Notes: generated by a model from the letters alone, not told the origin. Positions 49,960-60,620 are shown, counted from the stretch's first letter. The stretch: DNA of 64,000 bases from Dasypus novemcinctus (GCF_030445035.2 NC_080673.1:37258365-37322364); one strand, 5' to 3'. Numbers and translations: made by a program.

Positions 49960-50555
49960 GTTGTAACAATTTTCTATTGCTGCCATAACAAATTATCACA
50001 AATTTAGAGGCCTAAAACAATGCACTTTTATCTCTTACATTTCTGAAGATCAGAAGTTTAAAATAGGTTGACAGTTTACCACTGTAGAAACTTTCTAGAG
50101 CCTGGAGGAGGAATTCTTTGTTCTTTCTTGAGAGCTTTTCACTGTGTACTTCTCCAGAGCAATGATCACAGTACATTGTCATTATGTGTCTACCCGGCAG
50201 TCCTGCTGCCACTAGTCTCTAAGATGCCCAGGCCTGAGATCTGGAGGCTCTGGGGAAGATCCACTTCCTTGTCTATTTCATCTTCTAGAGGCTGCCCAAT
50301 TTCTTGCTTCATTTCCTGCATCACTCGCATCTCTTCTGTTATTACAGCTCCCCTCTGACTCTAACTGCCTGCCCCATTTTGTTCTTATATTGGGCCTACT
50401 TGTATAATCTAGGATAATCTCTCCATCACAAGATCCCTCAGGTAATCATATCTGCAAAGTCCCTTTTACATATTAGGTACCATATTCACAGGTTCCAGGA
50501 ATTAGAACATGGACATCTTTGGGCACCATTATGCTGCCCACCACACTGGCTGAGC
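49960..50555 (+). mobile_element. Ancient interspersed repeat, about 600 bp
   Basis: It opens with 'ttttctattgctgccataac' and 'aaattatcacaaatttagag', and closes with 'caggttccaggaattagaac' and 'catctttgggcaccattatg'. This order is characteristic of a common mammalian repeat whose family name I cannot give with confidence. Confidence 0.75.
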
Positions 50556-50574
50556 AGTGGCTCTGGGCTGAGCC

Positions 50575-50770
50575 TGCGTTTCCAAATCCTGGTTCTGTCA
50601 CTGCAGAGCTTATTACCTTTCGACAAAAAAATTAATTTCTCTGTACCTCCTTTTCCTTACCTATGAAATGTGGCTATAAAAACCACCCAATTCATGGTGT
50701 TGTTGTAAGGACTAAATGAAATATTATGAGTAAAGTACAAAGAATTATATCAGAAACAGTAGAGTGTGCA
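50575..50770 (+). repeat. MIR fragment
   Basis: The order 'ggttctgtcactgcagagct', 'ctgtacctccttttccttac' and 'gttgttgtaaggactaaatg' matches MIR in the forward direction. Confidence 0.8.
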
Positions 50771-52793
50771 AGATACAGATGGTAGAAAAAGTATCCACAC
50801 AGATCATAGAATATTTGCAGGGTGCATTTAACTGATGACATTACAATGGTAAAGATGATGTATTCAGAATGACAAGATTTGATTTAGAATGAGGAATCAT
50901 ATCTCTTTTGCGACTGTACCATGGTTCATCCATCTCTATATAACAATCAAAAAAAGAATACATAATGGTAAATTTAAGTAATAATGCCCAGTTTCTCTCA
51001 TTCAGAAGAAATTGATGAGCACTTGTAACTAGGGTGGATGGTCATGGTTCACTTTCCACAAGATTCTGATGCTTCCCTACTATATGTCTTATAATATTCT
51101 CATCCCATAAATAGGTACTGGGATTGATAACCGTGCTTGTTCTGCACCCCTAATCTCATTCTCTTCTGACATGGACATTCAGTACTCAATGTAAGTATAG
51201 CATTTTATCCATTGACCCCAAGAGGTATGACTTTTTGCAGTACATTTCTCAAAATGCTATGCAGGCACTTTATTTATTCAACTAAAGCTGGCTATAAGTG
51301 CAAGGTCCTTTGTCTCTTTCTAATCCTTCTCTTTACTCTAATTTGAACTACCAGCTACAGTAAAACAAACACCTTGACTGGAAAATTTTGAAGAGTTGCT
51401 GAACCCATTGTAGGATATTCATAGGATACTTCCTCTACCTAAAATATATTTGAGTCTTCTTCATCTTGTAAACTCATTAATTAACTCAAAATCACTTCCT
51501 CTGTCAGACGATCCAGAACCTCCAGGAAGAAGTCTTCCTTCTCTTGAGAGGTTCTCACTTTGTACTTATACAGAACAATGATCACAATCGCCATTATGTT
51601 TACCCAGGCAAGACCTAAGTCTGATTTGCCTTTGAATTCCCAAAATTTGTCCCAGAACATGTAATAAATATGGGCAAATTGAATGAATGAATGAAGGCAA
51701 GGTTCAGTAATGCAAAGGATATTAAACTCAAAGGATGTACTCTGCCAGGCAAATCCTTCTGAGATCAAATGTGCATTTGAAAATATAAAAAAGAAAATAG
51801 AAAGAAAATGTTATAAAAGCTACTGAAATTGTGTCTTTTAATATTTTCATTTATTTAAGTGAGAATCTGTGAGGTTCATTTGGAATTTTTCAATTTTTTT
51901 CAGTTAAAATGCTCTTTATTCATGAGTTTATTCATTCAATAATTATATGTTTAATGTGAACTACATGTTAGATAAAATCATACTATTAATTTGGGTCTTA
52001 CATAATGTTACTACTAGTGTAATGCATTGAGGCTATGCGAAATATATTTCATGTAAGATTCAGCTGTATAAGATGCGAGAATAGTGGAACGATACTGTCC
52101 TTTGGTCCTGTAGGAAAATTAGTCAGTTTAGGTTAATTGTCTTTGTTTATTGGAGCTTTAGATAGTATATCCTTGATAACATCTATTAAATGTTTTCATT
52201 AAGAATGAAATAAAAATCTAGGGATTCTGTAGAAAGATGGAATCTTTTCTTAAGGATTCTTTTAATTGATATCTTTTGCAACTTTTATTACCTTAAATCA
52301 TATCTAATTGAAAACTATATTAGTCAAATGGATAAGAAAAAATTAAGAGATTTTTGAATTGAATATAAATGGTTGAATATGAGCAGATTAGTATTTCACA
52401 TATAAGGAAAATGTATGGAGATATCCTTCCATCATAGGCAGAAGTACCATCATAGAATCATATTTGTTGTTTAATAACTTATAAGGGTCGGAAAAAATTA
52501 ACAGTAACTGGTAAAAGTGGAAAAATCTTTCTCCTACACAGAGCCTTGCTCAAATATGTTTGAAAACCTAAAAGTAAGCAAATATCAAAGTGAATTTTTT
52601 TTAAAAAAACAAGCTGAACATAAACTGACTACAATTTTTAAAAAATGCATTGCAAACATCATGAAAGCACTATTTTTTAAACTAAATTTCATATTTATTG
52701 TCACAGATATTTAGTTTTTCAATAAGTTGATTTATTAAATATCTCAGTGTGATTTCTTCATAAATAGTTGGTGAATGTATGCAAAATTAATGT
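50771..52793. other. AT-rich intergenic DNA, nothing recognised
   Basis: No coding or RNA gene signal is visible over about 2 kb. Confidence 0.5.
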
Positions 52794-52878
52794 TTCAGAG
52801 ATTATGGGAAAAAAATACCAGCAAGAAATTTAATTACTAAGCAATGAAATCATTCAGCAAATTAAACCAAGACTATGC
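52794..52878 (+). repeat. 85-bp segment, source or first copy of a local duplication
   Basis: The segment containing CAGCAAGAAATTTAATTACT recurs at 53,205-53,288 with about nine differences. It has no obvious repeat identity of its own. Confidence 0.9.
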
Positions 52879-53124
52879 ATCTTTTATATTGAAACTAAAA
52901 TATTAGAAATCCACATTATTTTAGAGCTCTTAATGATGTTGATTTTGGTTACTTTAGAAGTACATGGTACCAATGCCTATTAATCATTTTGTTTGTTGAC
53001 TGGTTTGATATTAACGAGATTATCCATTAGGTATATAAAGGGGGAAACTACATTAATAAGGACGTCAAATGAGTTTTCAAGCGTATTGATAAGGGGCGAC
53101 TTCCTGCCTGGCCCTGTATGGCTA

Positions 53125-53460
53125 AGTTGCCTAAAAAGCCTATATAATACTTACTGAATGTAATCCCAGGCACTCTTCCAAACATTCCACCTGAGTTATA
53201 GACATTCAGAGAGTATGGGAAAAAATTCCAGCAAGAAATTTAATTACTAAGCAATGAGATCATTCAACAAATTAAACTAGGAAGATGCGTTCATTCAATC
53301 TTCACAGTAATCTTCTAAGGTGGTTATTACTGTCTCCCTGTTTCAAAAGAAGAAACAGGCATAGAGACCTTAACTTGCACGATACCACACGGGTATAAGA
53401 TAGGGACACCAGGTTTCAAATGTGCAGTTTGACCCCAGAGTCTGCAAACGTCACTATTAT
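53125..53460 (-). repeat. MIR/L2-type relic split by an inserted duplicate
   Basis: The phrases 'cccaggcactcttccaaaca', 'atcttcacagtaatcttcta', 'gaaacaggcatagagacctt' and 'tgaccccagagtctgc' are the reverse complement of a MIR-type element. It is interrupted by the 84-bp block at 53,205-53,288. Confidence 0.75.
53205..53288 (+). repeat. 84-bp copy inserted in the MIR relic
   Basis: This is the second copy of the segment at 52,794-52,878, in the same orientation and 411 bp downstream. It interrupts an otherwise continuous MIR-type element, which makes this copy the derived one. Confidence 0.88.
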
Positions 53461-53692
53461 GCTATTCATTCCCATCAACTGACAGCCTACTCGGATTCAC
53501 AAAACTTTATATCCTGACTGTGGCTAAACCATGTATGCACTTTGATTCACTTAGCATCTACAGGTAAAAACCCTTATTTCACCGGTAAATGGCAAGGTTC
53601 TTGGAGAACGGGTAGGAACCGAGCCCTTCTTCTAGACAACAACAAAAGTAGTGGCGGTATCAATTGCTCCTCTCTCCCCAGACCCACGTAGG

Positions 53693-53706
53693 TGATGTCA
53701 CTTCCT
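53693..53706. promoter_or_regulatory. CRE-like and ETS-like sites
   Basis: TGATGTCA (53693-53700) is one base from the CRE palindrome, and GTCACTTCCT (53697-53706) contains an antisense ETS core. The same 10-mer GTCACTTCCT recurs at 53778-53787. Binding is inferred from motif only. Confidence 0.45.
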
Positions 53707-53717
53707 TCTTCAGGGTG

Positions 53718-53731
53718 GTTGCCCTAGCGAC
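53718..53731. promoter_or_regulatory. RFX X-box 1
   Basis: GTTGCCCTAGCGAC fits the X-box pattern RYYNYY-N2-RRNRAC exactly. RFX factors use such sites to drive ciliary and axonemal genes. Confidence 0.65.
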
Positions 53732-53777
53732 GCGTCAGGATGGTGCAGTGTTCCCAAGAGCCCCCGGGGTAAGAGAA

Positions 53778-53787
53778 GTCACTTCCT
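53778..53787. promoter_or_regulatory. Second ETS-like site
   Basis: GTCACTTCCT is identical to the 10-mer at 53697-53706 and precedes X-box 2 by the same distance to within one base. Confidence 0.45.
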
Positions 53788-53799
53788 CCCCTAGACGCT

Positions 53800-53813
53800 G
53801 TTTCCTTAGCAAC
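53800..53813. promoter_or_regulatory. RFX X-box 2
   Basis: GTTTCCTTAGCAAC fits RYYNYY-N2-RRNRAC exactly and is close to the best natural X-boxes. It lies 82 bp after X-box 1. Confidence 0.75.
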
Positions 53814-54097
53814 CACCTTCCACTTTAGTCATTTAGCCCCGCCCTCCTACTCAATCCCGCGCCGCATCTCCCACCGCTCCCGGCCTAAGGCCTAGGCTAG
53901 CAGCGCTGAAACCCTTTCGCCCAAGGCAGCAGCTGGGTCCGCAGGGCCTCGAAGCCAGCGGTTGGAGAGGCCGGGTTTGGGGTACGCGGGAGCTGGCGGG
54001 AAGAAAGGAGCGGAATCTGCGCACAGGTGTGCTTTGATCCGGCACGTGCACCTGAGCGCAGCGGGGTGGCGTGGGGCGGAATGAGGTATCGGAGCGT

Positions 54098-54123
54098 GCC
54101 GCCGCCGCTGCTGCTGCTGCTGC
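54098..54123 (+). repeat. GCC/GCT trinucleotide run
   Basis: A short run of GCC then GCT units lies in the CpG island near the MAP9 first exon. It is too short to call expanded. Confidence 0.85.
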
Positions 54124-54544
54124 CCGCGGCAGGGTGGCGGAGGCCCCGGCTTCTCCCTTCTGAGAGCCGGATAAAAGATTCTGGGCCAGTTGCATAGTGA
54201 TTTTAATGCAGCCCACCCCAGAAGCTTCCTTTTGCATTCTTAACACTTTTGCTAGAGGGAAGAGTGGCTCGAAATAAATAAAATATTTGTGGTTTGGCAT
54301 TATGATTTTTGTTTTTCTGAGAATAGCGCAACACTCAAGCACTGATGTGTTTGTGTGTTGCCTTATGTTATATGTTTTACACTGACAGTTCTTTTAGTAG
54401 CCTTTTAAATAAGGCATGACTGTTTCGAAGGCATAGAGTTTAACTTTTTGAATGGAAGCAAGGTTAAAAATAAGGCGCCCTATTTCGGTTGGCAACATTT
54501 TGTTGTATTAACCTATTGCAATTACTGATTTGCTCATCCTTAAG

Positions 54545-55100
54545 TGCCTACAACTGCAAGCAGGAGAATTGCATCCATCATCCAAGTGGAAACTAAGCCC
54601 CTTCTCGATATAGAGGTGGAGTGGACATAACCATCCCAGGGTCCACAGAATGGAGGAATAGAGTACGGATGAGAGTGGACTTACTGATATTCTATTCTGG
54701 AACTATCGTGATTAGTAATGGAAGTAAATGTAGCATTGATGTGGAGAAAGTGGCCATGGTGGCTGCTGAGGGTAGGGAGAGGGAAGAAGAAATGTGATGT
54801 GGGGGCCTTTTCAGGACTTGGAGTTGTCCTGGGTGGTACTGCAGGGACAGTTACTGGACATTGTATGTCCTCCCATGGCCCAGTGGGTGGACTGGGGGAG
54901 AATGTAACCTATGATGTGGACCATTGACCATGTGGTGCAGCAGTGCTCAGAGATGTATTCACCAAGTGCAATGGATGTCTCATGATGATGGAGTAGGTGG
55001 TTGTTATGGGAGGAGTGGGCTGAAGGGGGTGGGGATATATGGGGACCTCATATTTTTTTCATGTAATATTAAACACAAAAAAAGAAAGAAAAAAAAAGTC
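54545..55100 (+). mobile_element. L1 3' end in MAP9 intron 1
   Basis: It is homologous to the L1 3' ends at 5.5, 6.5 and 8.5 kb, sharing 'gagaaagtggccatggtggc' and 'ggaccattgaccatg', a G-rich tract at 55,007-55,045 and an A-rich tail. It is in the sense orientation of MAP9 and ends about 220 bp before the exon 2 acceptor region. No clear target duplication was found. Confidence 0.85.
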
Positions 55101-55324
55101 GCAAAACTATTTTCGAATAAGTTCCATTTGGATTTTCTCTTTTGAAAGCAATCTTGTGAGAAATTGGATTTTTTTTACAAGAAGTTTACATTTTTAAGTG
55201 AAGAGGTGTCTCAGTGTTCAAAATTCTTTTTGTTTTTGTTGGTTGGGTTTTTTTTTAACAGCTAATATAATAATAGAAATCCTGAGGCATGCAGAAAATT
55301 CCATTTTTTATTTTAATATTTCAG

Positions 55325-55393
55325 CCATCTTCAGACTTGAATTATTGGAATAATATATTTTCCATTTTATAAAGAGTAAAATAAAATTACACT
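55325..55393 (+). other. MAP9: MAP9 5' UTR part of exon 2
   Basis: A pyrimidine-rich tract and CAG at 55,322-55,324 form a good acceptor 69 bases before the ATG. An alternative acceptor after a T-run is at 55,259-55,261. The choice between them is an inference. Confidence 0.55.
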
Positions 55394-55468
55394 ATGTCTG
55401 ATGAAGTTTTTAGCACAACTTTGGCTTATACGAAGAGCCCAAAAGCCACCAAAAGAACTTCTTTTCAG
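55394..55468 (+). CDS. MAP9: MAP9 coding exon 1 (residues 1-25)
   Basis: The exon runs from ATG to the CAG before GTAAAA at 55,469. It ends in phase 0 after residues TSFQ, the same junction as in the human protein. The frame stays open past the donor to 55,582, but that is intron. Confidence 0.95.
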
Positions 55469-58400
55469 GTAAAATATTTCAAAGCAATTTTGTTTTTAAT
55501 GATTTTGCAATTTAAATACTGTTTTAGGAATGATGGACTTGAAATGGTTCTGGGAACAGTGTTACTGCAGAAACAAGAGTAAATCTTACATTCGTTTTGT
55601 GGTTTGCAAATGTTTTTGCTTCTGCATTACAAACCCTCCTGTATGGCTTTAAGACTACCAAATCAGTCTCAGTACTATGTTATTGCTAATTCAAATGTTC
55701 AATCAATGTTTAAATTGCTATTTTCATGTGAAAATAGGCTTTTCTCTGTAAACTAATATCTAAGTTTCCTCTGAGGGTTCACTGCAATTTTGAACTAACT
55801 TTGCAATATTGAGTACATTCATTTTGGTAAAATGCCAAACAACGCTCTTCAAAGGCACTAGTTTCTTCCAAAATGTCAGTGTTGAGTAAACCCTGTCCAA
55901 ACTGAACCCTCCTTATTATTCTCTAGCTGTAATTATAACCTGTAATTAATGTGTTTGATAGCCTCTGTCTCCTCCCACTTAACTGTAAGCTCCGTAAGGA
56001 CAGTATCTTAATCTGCCATGTTCTGACATAATGTAGGCTTTCACTGAAAGTTTGTTAGATGGATGAAACATTAAGTTTGGAGGCAGTGATTAATGAAGCA
56101 TCCTTTGTTTAAAGTGTTAATTATAAATATGAGACCTCTGTGTTTGGATAGGATTGATTTTAACTTCCCTCATTTCAGGATGAACTAATAAAAGCAATTA
56201 CAGCTCGCTCAGCCAGACAGAGGAGTTATGAATACTCTGATGACTTTGACAGTGATGACATTGGTATGTGAGAATATGGAAAAGTAAACCATTTTTCTTC
56301 CTTTCTCTTCCTTACATTTCGCCTGTCCAAAAAAATAATCACTTATGCTAAAATAATACTGATTTAGCCACTGGTTTTAGGTTTCCAACTTTTTAGTGAG
56401 TAGAAAGCCACTCTTATCAAGAAGTGGTATGACTGCCCTTGGTTGTTCATAAATGTGTATTTGAAAATATGAATCAACTGACAGGAAATGTACAGTGAAA
56501 GAATGGCTTATCCATGGTAAACCTCAGTGAAGACTGATCCAGCTTTGAAGTCAACCCTCTGGGGTATCCTACAAATAATTAACAACTAGGAACACAGAAC
56601 TAAACTTGGTTACATATCAGAATCACCTAGGATGCTTGTTTTAAATCAGAATTATTTGGCTATAACCCAAGTGATTCTGAGATATGGGGCCAGTTCAAAA
56701 AACACTGACCTTCAAGTTGCCTATGTCTCTATCTTTATGATTTATTGATTCATTGAATAGGTAAGAATATTAAAATTAAATTTGTAGTTTTCATGTGTAA
56801 GCAGACAGTATTCTAAATGTAAAGTTCAGTATTATATTTGAATATTCAGTAAATAATTCTTAATCAGTATTGTAAAAGAAATGAGAATAACAGTTAAATG
56901 ATTGCTATATGGATAAGTTAGCATTCTTTATTATCTTTCTAGTAGTAAATTCTAATAGTCTGTTGTGAGTGGAATTTAGTTTGAACATTTTTATGGAGAA
57001 GACTAATTAGAAAATTACCAGTTCTTCCATTTACAAACACTCTTCATTTTTTAATAATAAAGTTGTATGCAAATGACAGTTTCACAATCCAGAGTCTAAT
57101 ATAAATGCTCCATGGACTTTTTTTTTTTAATCAACTCTTAGATGACATTTTCCAGAGCAAGTGCAGCTATCGGCATACTGTAGCTACTCAATAAATGTTT
57201 TGAATAAATTAATGTAATTGAAGTATTTGTTTCATAAATGCTAATAGAAACTAAGCCAATTTACAGAGCATAAATTATATACTTGCCATGCTTCTCATGT
57301 AAAGTTCTTCTTTCTTTCTTTTTTCTTTTTTCCTGAAGATGAGGTTTAGATCTGCAGCAGGCTGCATATATTTTCAGAGAAGCCTCAGAATAAAAATATA
57401 AAATAAAATAGCTGGCAAGGAAATTTTGTTGTTTCTGTGGCATGTAACATTTTTCTAATAAAATATGTAACTTTCCCATCCCCCTCCCCCTCAACTTAAC
57501 ATTAACCTGGTAAGAAGGTAAAGATGAGGTATGGTCAGGTGTCCTGACAGACAGGGCCTTTTGATCATTTTGAAAGTTATCTAGATAGATACTTCTATGG
57601 AATATAAATGTATCCTCATTGCCATAGGTATGTTTTCTGGGTAGAAAAATTCCTACACCGTAGCTAACAAATATTAAACTTTGCGGTGAGCTGCCTTCTC
57701 AAATAAGGTGACAAAAAGCTCTGGAATATATAAGCCTTGGGTAATAGAAGAAAACAGGCCATTAATCCAAGCCCTGGATCTTAAGGCTTGCACTTACAAA
57801 CCTTATTCCTGTAATAATGAAACTAAGCCTAAATTTAATTAGTGCCTAAGAATTGTCTCCTGAAAAACCTCCTTGTTAAATCAAATGTGGTCTTTCTCTA
57901 AGCCAGAGGTTCTTAACACATGGTCCATGAGCTTGAATTGAAAGTTTTAAAAAAATTTATTCTTGTGGGAATGTGTTGGTGCAGGTGTGATATATTTATT
58001 AAATAATATACAGTATGGTGTGGACTTATAAGGGGTCCATGTTTTTCATCTGACTGGCAGAGGGATCCGTGGAACAAAAAAGGTTAAGAACCCCTGCTTT
58101 AAGCCAAACTGCAAATAAACTCACTACCTACCCCCCAGATATGGGACATGACTCCTGGGGATGAGCCTCCTTGGCACAAAGGGACTATTACCAAGTGTTA
58201 ATCGGTGATACATTTGGAGAAAGACCTTTCCCAAATAGGAGAAACATTAAATAAAATAGTGTTTCTTTAAGAGATTTCAGAGTGAGTTGGGAGGTCATTC
58301 TGGAGGTTATGCTTATGCAAGTCTCAGTCAAACTTCACAAATTGCCACAGTTAAACAAAGCCTCAAACTAAAGTGCCTCTCTGGGCCCTAAAAGCATCCA

Positions 58401-59473
58401 AACACCATAGGCAAGCCACACAACCTCGTGAAATCAATATTCCCACAATGGGCCTTATCTGGGAATATGTGAAAGTCTATTTCCCCAATATACCTTAGTT
58501 ATATTCATTTATAAATCTCCTAATCATGATTCTTCTATTCCTTTTATCTGAACCTATAATTTTCACTTATCTGTTAAGTATATTCCTCAGAGACTTAAAG
58601 TCTTCAAATTGTTCACAGGCCAGTTCAGTCCTGAAACCCAGTAGATATGCAGGTAACTCCTATTCTGTTATTCAGGCTTGCCCTGGACAACTAACAAAAT
58701 GATGATCATGGACCAGCCCCACCCTAAAAGTAAGGAGTATCTTCAGTTACAAGCAAAACAATTTCATTCCACTACCCTATAATATCTGAGTCCCTTCTCA
58801 GCCTGAAGCAGTCAGAGTAGACATCATTCCAAATCCCTCGAGATTCAGGAATGAACAAAAATGGGGGTGGGGGTGGAGTATAACCTCTGACCAAAGCAGA
58901 TTTATTGTTATTGTAATTATTAACTTGTGTTAACTGAGTATCTTGTAACATTGATATTAAAAACAATTCCTTTAAGTTAAAAAAAACTAAGGTATTAGTT
59001 GTATTTTAGAGTTACATCTATTTTAGAAATAGATTTTTGTCTATTCATGTTTGTAAATTCATTTCTGTCCTTTACGGTTATCTTGCTTTTTTTGATTAAT
59101 GTAACCTGAATCTTTAAAATATGCCATTGAAAACACTTTTTTTCTTTTTCAGTTTCTTTAGGTGACTTTTCTGACACTTCAATAGATGAAAATTCAGTTA
59201 AGAAAAAAATGAATGATTTTCATATATCAGATGATGAAGAAAAGAATTCTCCAAAGCTGTCTTTTTTAAAAACCAGGAAATCAAACTGTAACATTACCAA
59301 AGATGAGCCAGAATTCTCCATCAAAAATGATGAGGAAAGAGCACCTGATGGTTGTGAAGACATTGTTGTAAGTTCCTCATGTGATCCTCAAAATAAGGAT
59401 CTGGAAATTGAAGAAGAGAAAATAAAAGAAAAACCTAAACTTAGAATTCTTCCAATCAAAAGCACATCTTCAG
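55394..59473 (+). CDS. MAP9: MAP9, microtubule-associated protein 9 (first three coding exons, gene continues beyond window)
   Basis: MAP9 (ASAP) binds microtubules, associates with the mitotic spindle and asters, is needed for bipolar spindle assembly, and in some animals decorates ciliary doublets. Three exons join in frame (75, 85 and 321 nt) and give residues 1-160 plus one base of codon 161; human MAP9 has 647 residues, and the C-terminal microtubule-binding coiled-coil half lies to the right. Landmarks that identify it are MSDEVFSTTLAYTKSPK at the start, ELIKAITARSARQRS at 27-41, the acidic YSDDFDSDDI at 44-53, SLGDFSDTS at 55-63 and KKMNDFHISDDEEKN at 71-85. The region is serine- and acid-rich, probably disordered. 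The start has A at -3 and agrees with the human protein. I saw no frameshift or stop, so the gene looks intact. Introns contain an L1 end, a MITE, an LTR and SINEs. Confidence 0.96.
55960..56090 (+). repeat. L2 3'-end fragment in MAP9 intron
   Basis: The phrases 'cttaactgtaagctccgtaa' and 'gttagatggatgaaaca' match the L2 tail. It ends about 90 bp before coding exon 2. Confidence 0.65.
56179..56263 (+). CDS. MAP9: MAP9 coding exon 2 (residues 26-53, plus one base)
   Basis: The acceptor is CATTTCAG at 56,171-56,178 and the donor GTATGTG starts at 56,264. The exon encodes DELIKAITARSARQRSYEYS and the acidic stretch that follows. Val-54 is split across the intron. This exon is too short to appear as a long open frame. 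Confidence 0.95.
57904..58096. mobile_element. hAT-type MITE, copy 2, with 8-bp target duplication
   Basis: The terminal inverted repeats are CAGAGGTTCTTAAC and GTTAAGAACCCCTG. Flanking 8-mers are CTCTAAGC (57896-57903) and CTTTAAGC (58097-58104), a 7/8 match as expected for hAT elements. The interior is homologous to the copy at 36.3 kb. Confidence 0.92.
58110..58980. repeat. Repeat-like stretch of unknown family in MAP9 intron
   Basis: The segment contains 'atgggacatgactcctgggg' and 'ggcacaaagggactatt', phrases I associate with dispersed mammalian repeats. Its ends, orientation and family are not established. Confidence 0.4.
59153..59473 (+). CDS. MAP9: MAP9 coding exon 3 (residues 54-160)
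   Basis: The acceptor is TTTTTCAG at 59,145-59,152 after a strong pyrimidine tract, and the donor GTAATTT starts at 59,474. The exon completes Val-54 and runs through SLGDFSDTS, HISDDEEKN and DGCEDIVV to KSTSS, ending one base into codon 161. The continuation to 59,508 is intron read-through. Confidence 0.95.
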
Positions 59474-60244
59474 GTAATTTGTTTGATTACTATAGTTGTA
59501 TCTGTTGAAAATTTATTTTAAGATAATGGGTCACAAACTCTCTATGGTACACAGTAAGTATGTAAGAAAAAAAAAGTTAGACTTGGTTTTTCAATTTTGC
59601 AGACATAAATCAAAATAGCAGAAACTTAGAGAAAATCCATAATTGCCATCTCCAGTTATTATAATCAGTCTGCATGCATTCTTGTGCCTGACAGAAGGCT
59701 AAAGCATCTTTCAATCATCTCTAACTGAAGTCCCAGAAACATCTAGATATAGGCTTGTCTAGGCCCAATGAGCGTCCTTGAAACTTCAGTGGCATACTTT
59801 CTAATTCACCTTATACTCCAAAGACTAGAGTTAATAGCCTAGTCCCACCCTTTTGCCAGAATTTGTTGTTGTTGTTTCTGCTATTATTTAAGCTTCTAAA
59901 CTCTCCTTAAGAAAGGGCATCTCCATTTGGTCTTGTTTCCTAGAATAATCCACTAACGCTCAGTTTTCTAAGAGGAAGTTCCTGGTGTGGTTAATGATTA
60001 CATCAGTTCTCCCCACAATTTTACCAAGCTCTAACACACTGGGGCAAAACTGGAGAGGGGCAGGCCAACTTCTCTGAGGACCCCTGGGCCACCACACAGA
60101 GACATGCACATGCAAGGTTAAGGGTTCAGGATCTTTCAGTCTTTACAGAGGAAATATTAGTTGATACTAACCTTTAGAAAAATCTCCTTGCTTTAATATC
60201 AATAAATATAGTGCTTACAAATATTTCATACTGTGCATACTGGA
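59474..60244 (+). other. MAP9 intron after coding exon 3, first part
   Basis: No exon or clear repeat is seen here. The intron extends at least to the window end; I found no match to the next MAP9 exon. Confidence 0.7.
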
Positions 60245-60620
60245 TAATATTAAAATTAAATGCAGGAGGCAGTTAGACTGGGATGACTGCCCTTGGCCAG
60301 TCCCTGATTGACAAACCAAAGTAGCACATGGGAAGTTTAGAGAGGACGCCTTTCAATTAAGGCCCGTTGTGCTAAGAAATGGAAACTAATTCCAGCCATT
60401 CAGAAATAGACACCTTAAGAAGAGGCTTGCCATCAGAAAGAGCACAAATAAGGCAATCTAGTATAGATACCCAATCAGAATATTTCCTTGCTTGCTTCTG
60501 GGTTTGCCCCTATATAAGCTTCCCCTTCCCATTCCCTCCAAGTTCTTTGCCACTTGCCATTAGGATGCTATCCCATTTGGAAATCATGTGTTATCCAAAT
60601 AAACTTTGAAAAAAAAAACA
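60245..60620 (+). mobile_element. Solo-LTR-like element, sense to MAP9
   Basis: The layout is that of a retroviral LTR: CCAAT at 60471, TATATAAG at 60511-60518, and AATAAA at 60598-60603, followed by an A-run. No internal viral genes flank it, so it would be a solo LTR of an old endogenous retrovirus. Exact ends and target duplication are not defined. A processed transcript is an alternative explanation for the A-run. Confidence 0.6.

Larger units (their letters stand above)
53690..54175 (+). promoter_or_regulatory. MAP9: MAP9 CpG-island promoter and first exon region
   Basis: This is the only strong CpG cluster in the window, about 1.2-1.7 kb upstream of the MAP9 start codon. It contains two X-boxes, ETS-like and CRE-like sites, a GC box (GCCCCGCCC at 53836-53844) and an E-box (CACGTG at 54043-54048). 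No TATA box is evident. The untranslated first exon must lie here. One candidate end is 53,768 (CCGGG before GTAAGA, a good donor); another is 54,085 (ATGAG before GTATCG, a weaker donor). The second would place the X-boxes upstream of transcription, their usual position. Divergent transcription to the left is possible but unproven. Confidence 0.85.
56264..59152 (+). other. MAP9 intron between coding exons 2 and 3
   Basis: The 2.9-kb intron holds the hAT MITE at 57.9 kb and an unnamed repeat-like stretch after it. I see nothing else that looks functional. Confidence 0.85.

Noticed and set aside
53851-54342. 163-codon open frame on the - strand across the CpG island
   Set aside because: It is antisense to the MAP9 promoter, is rich in Ala, Arg and Pro because of GC-rich and trinucleotide sequence, has no known protein counterpart and no transcript support.
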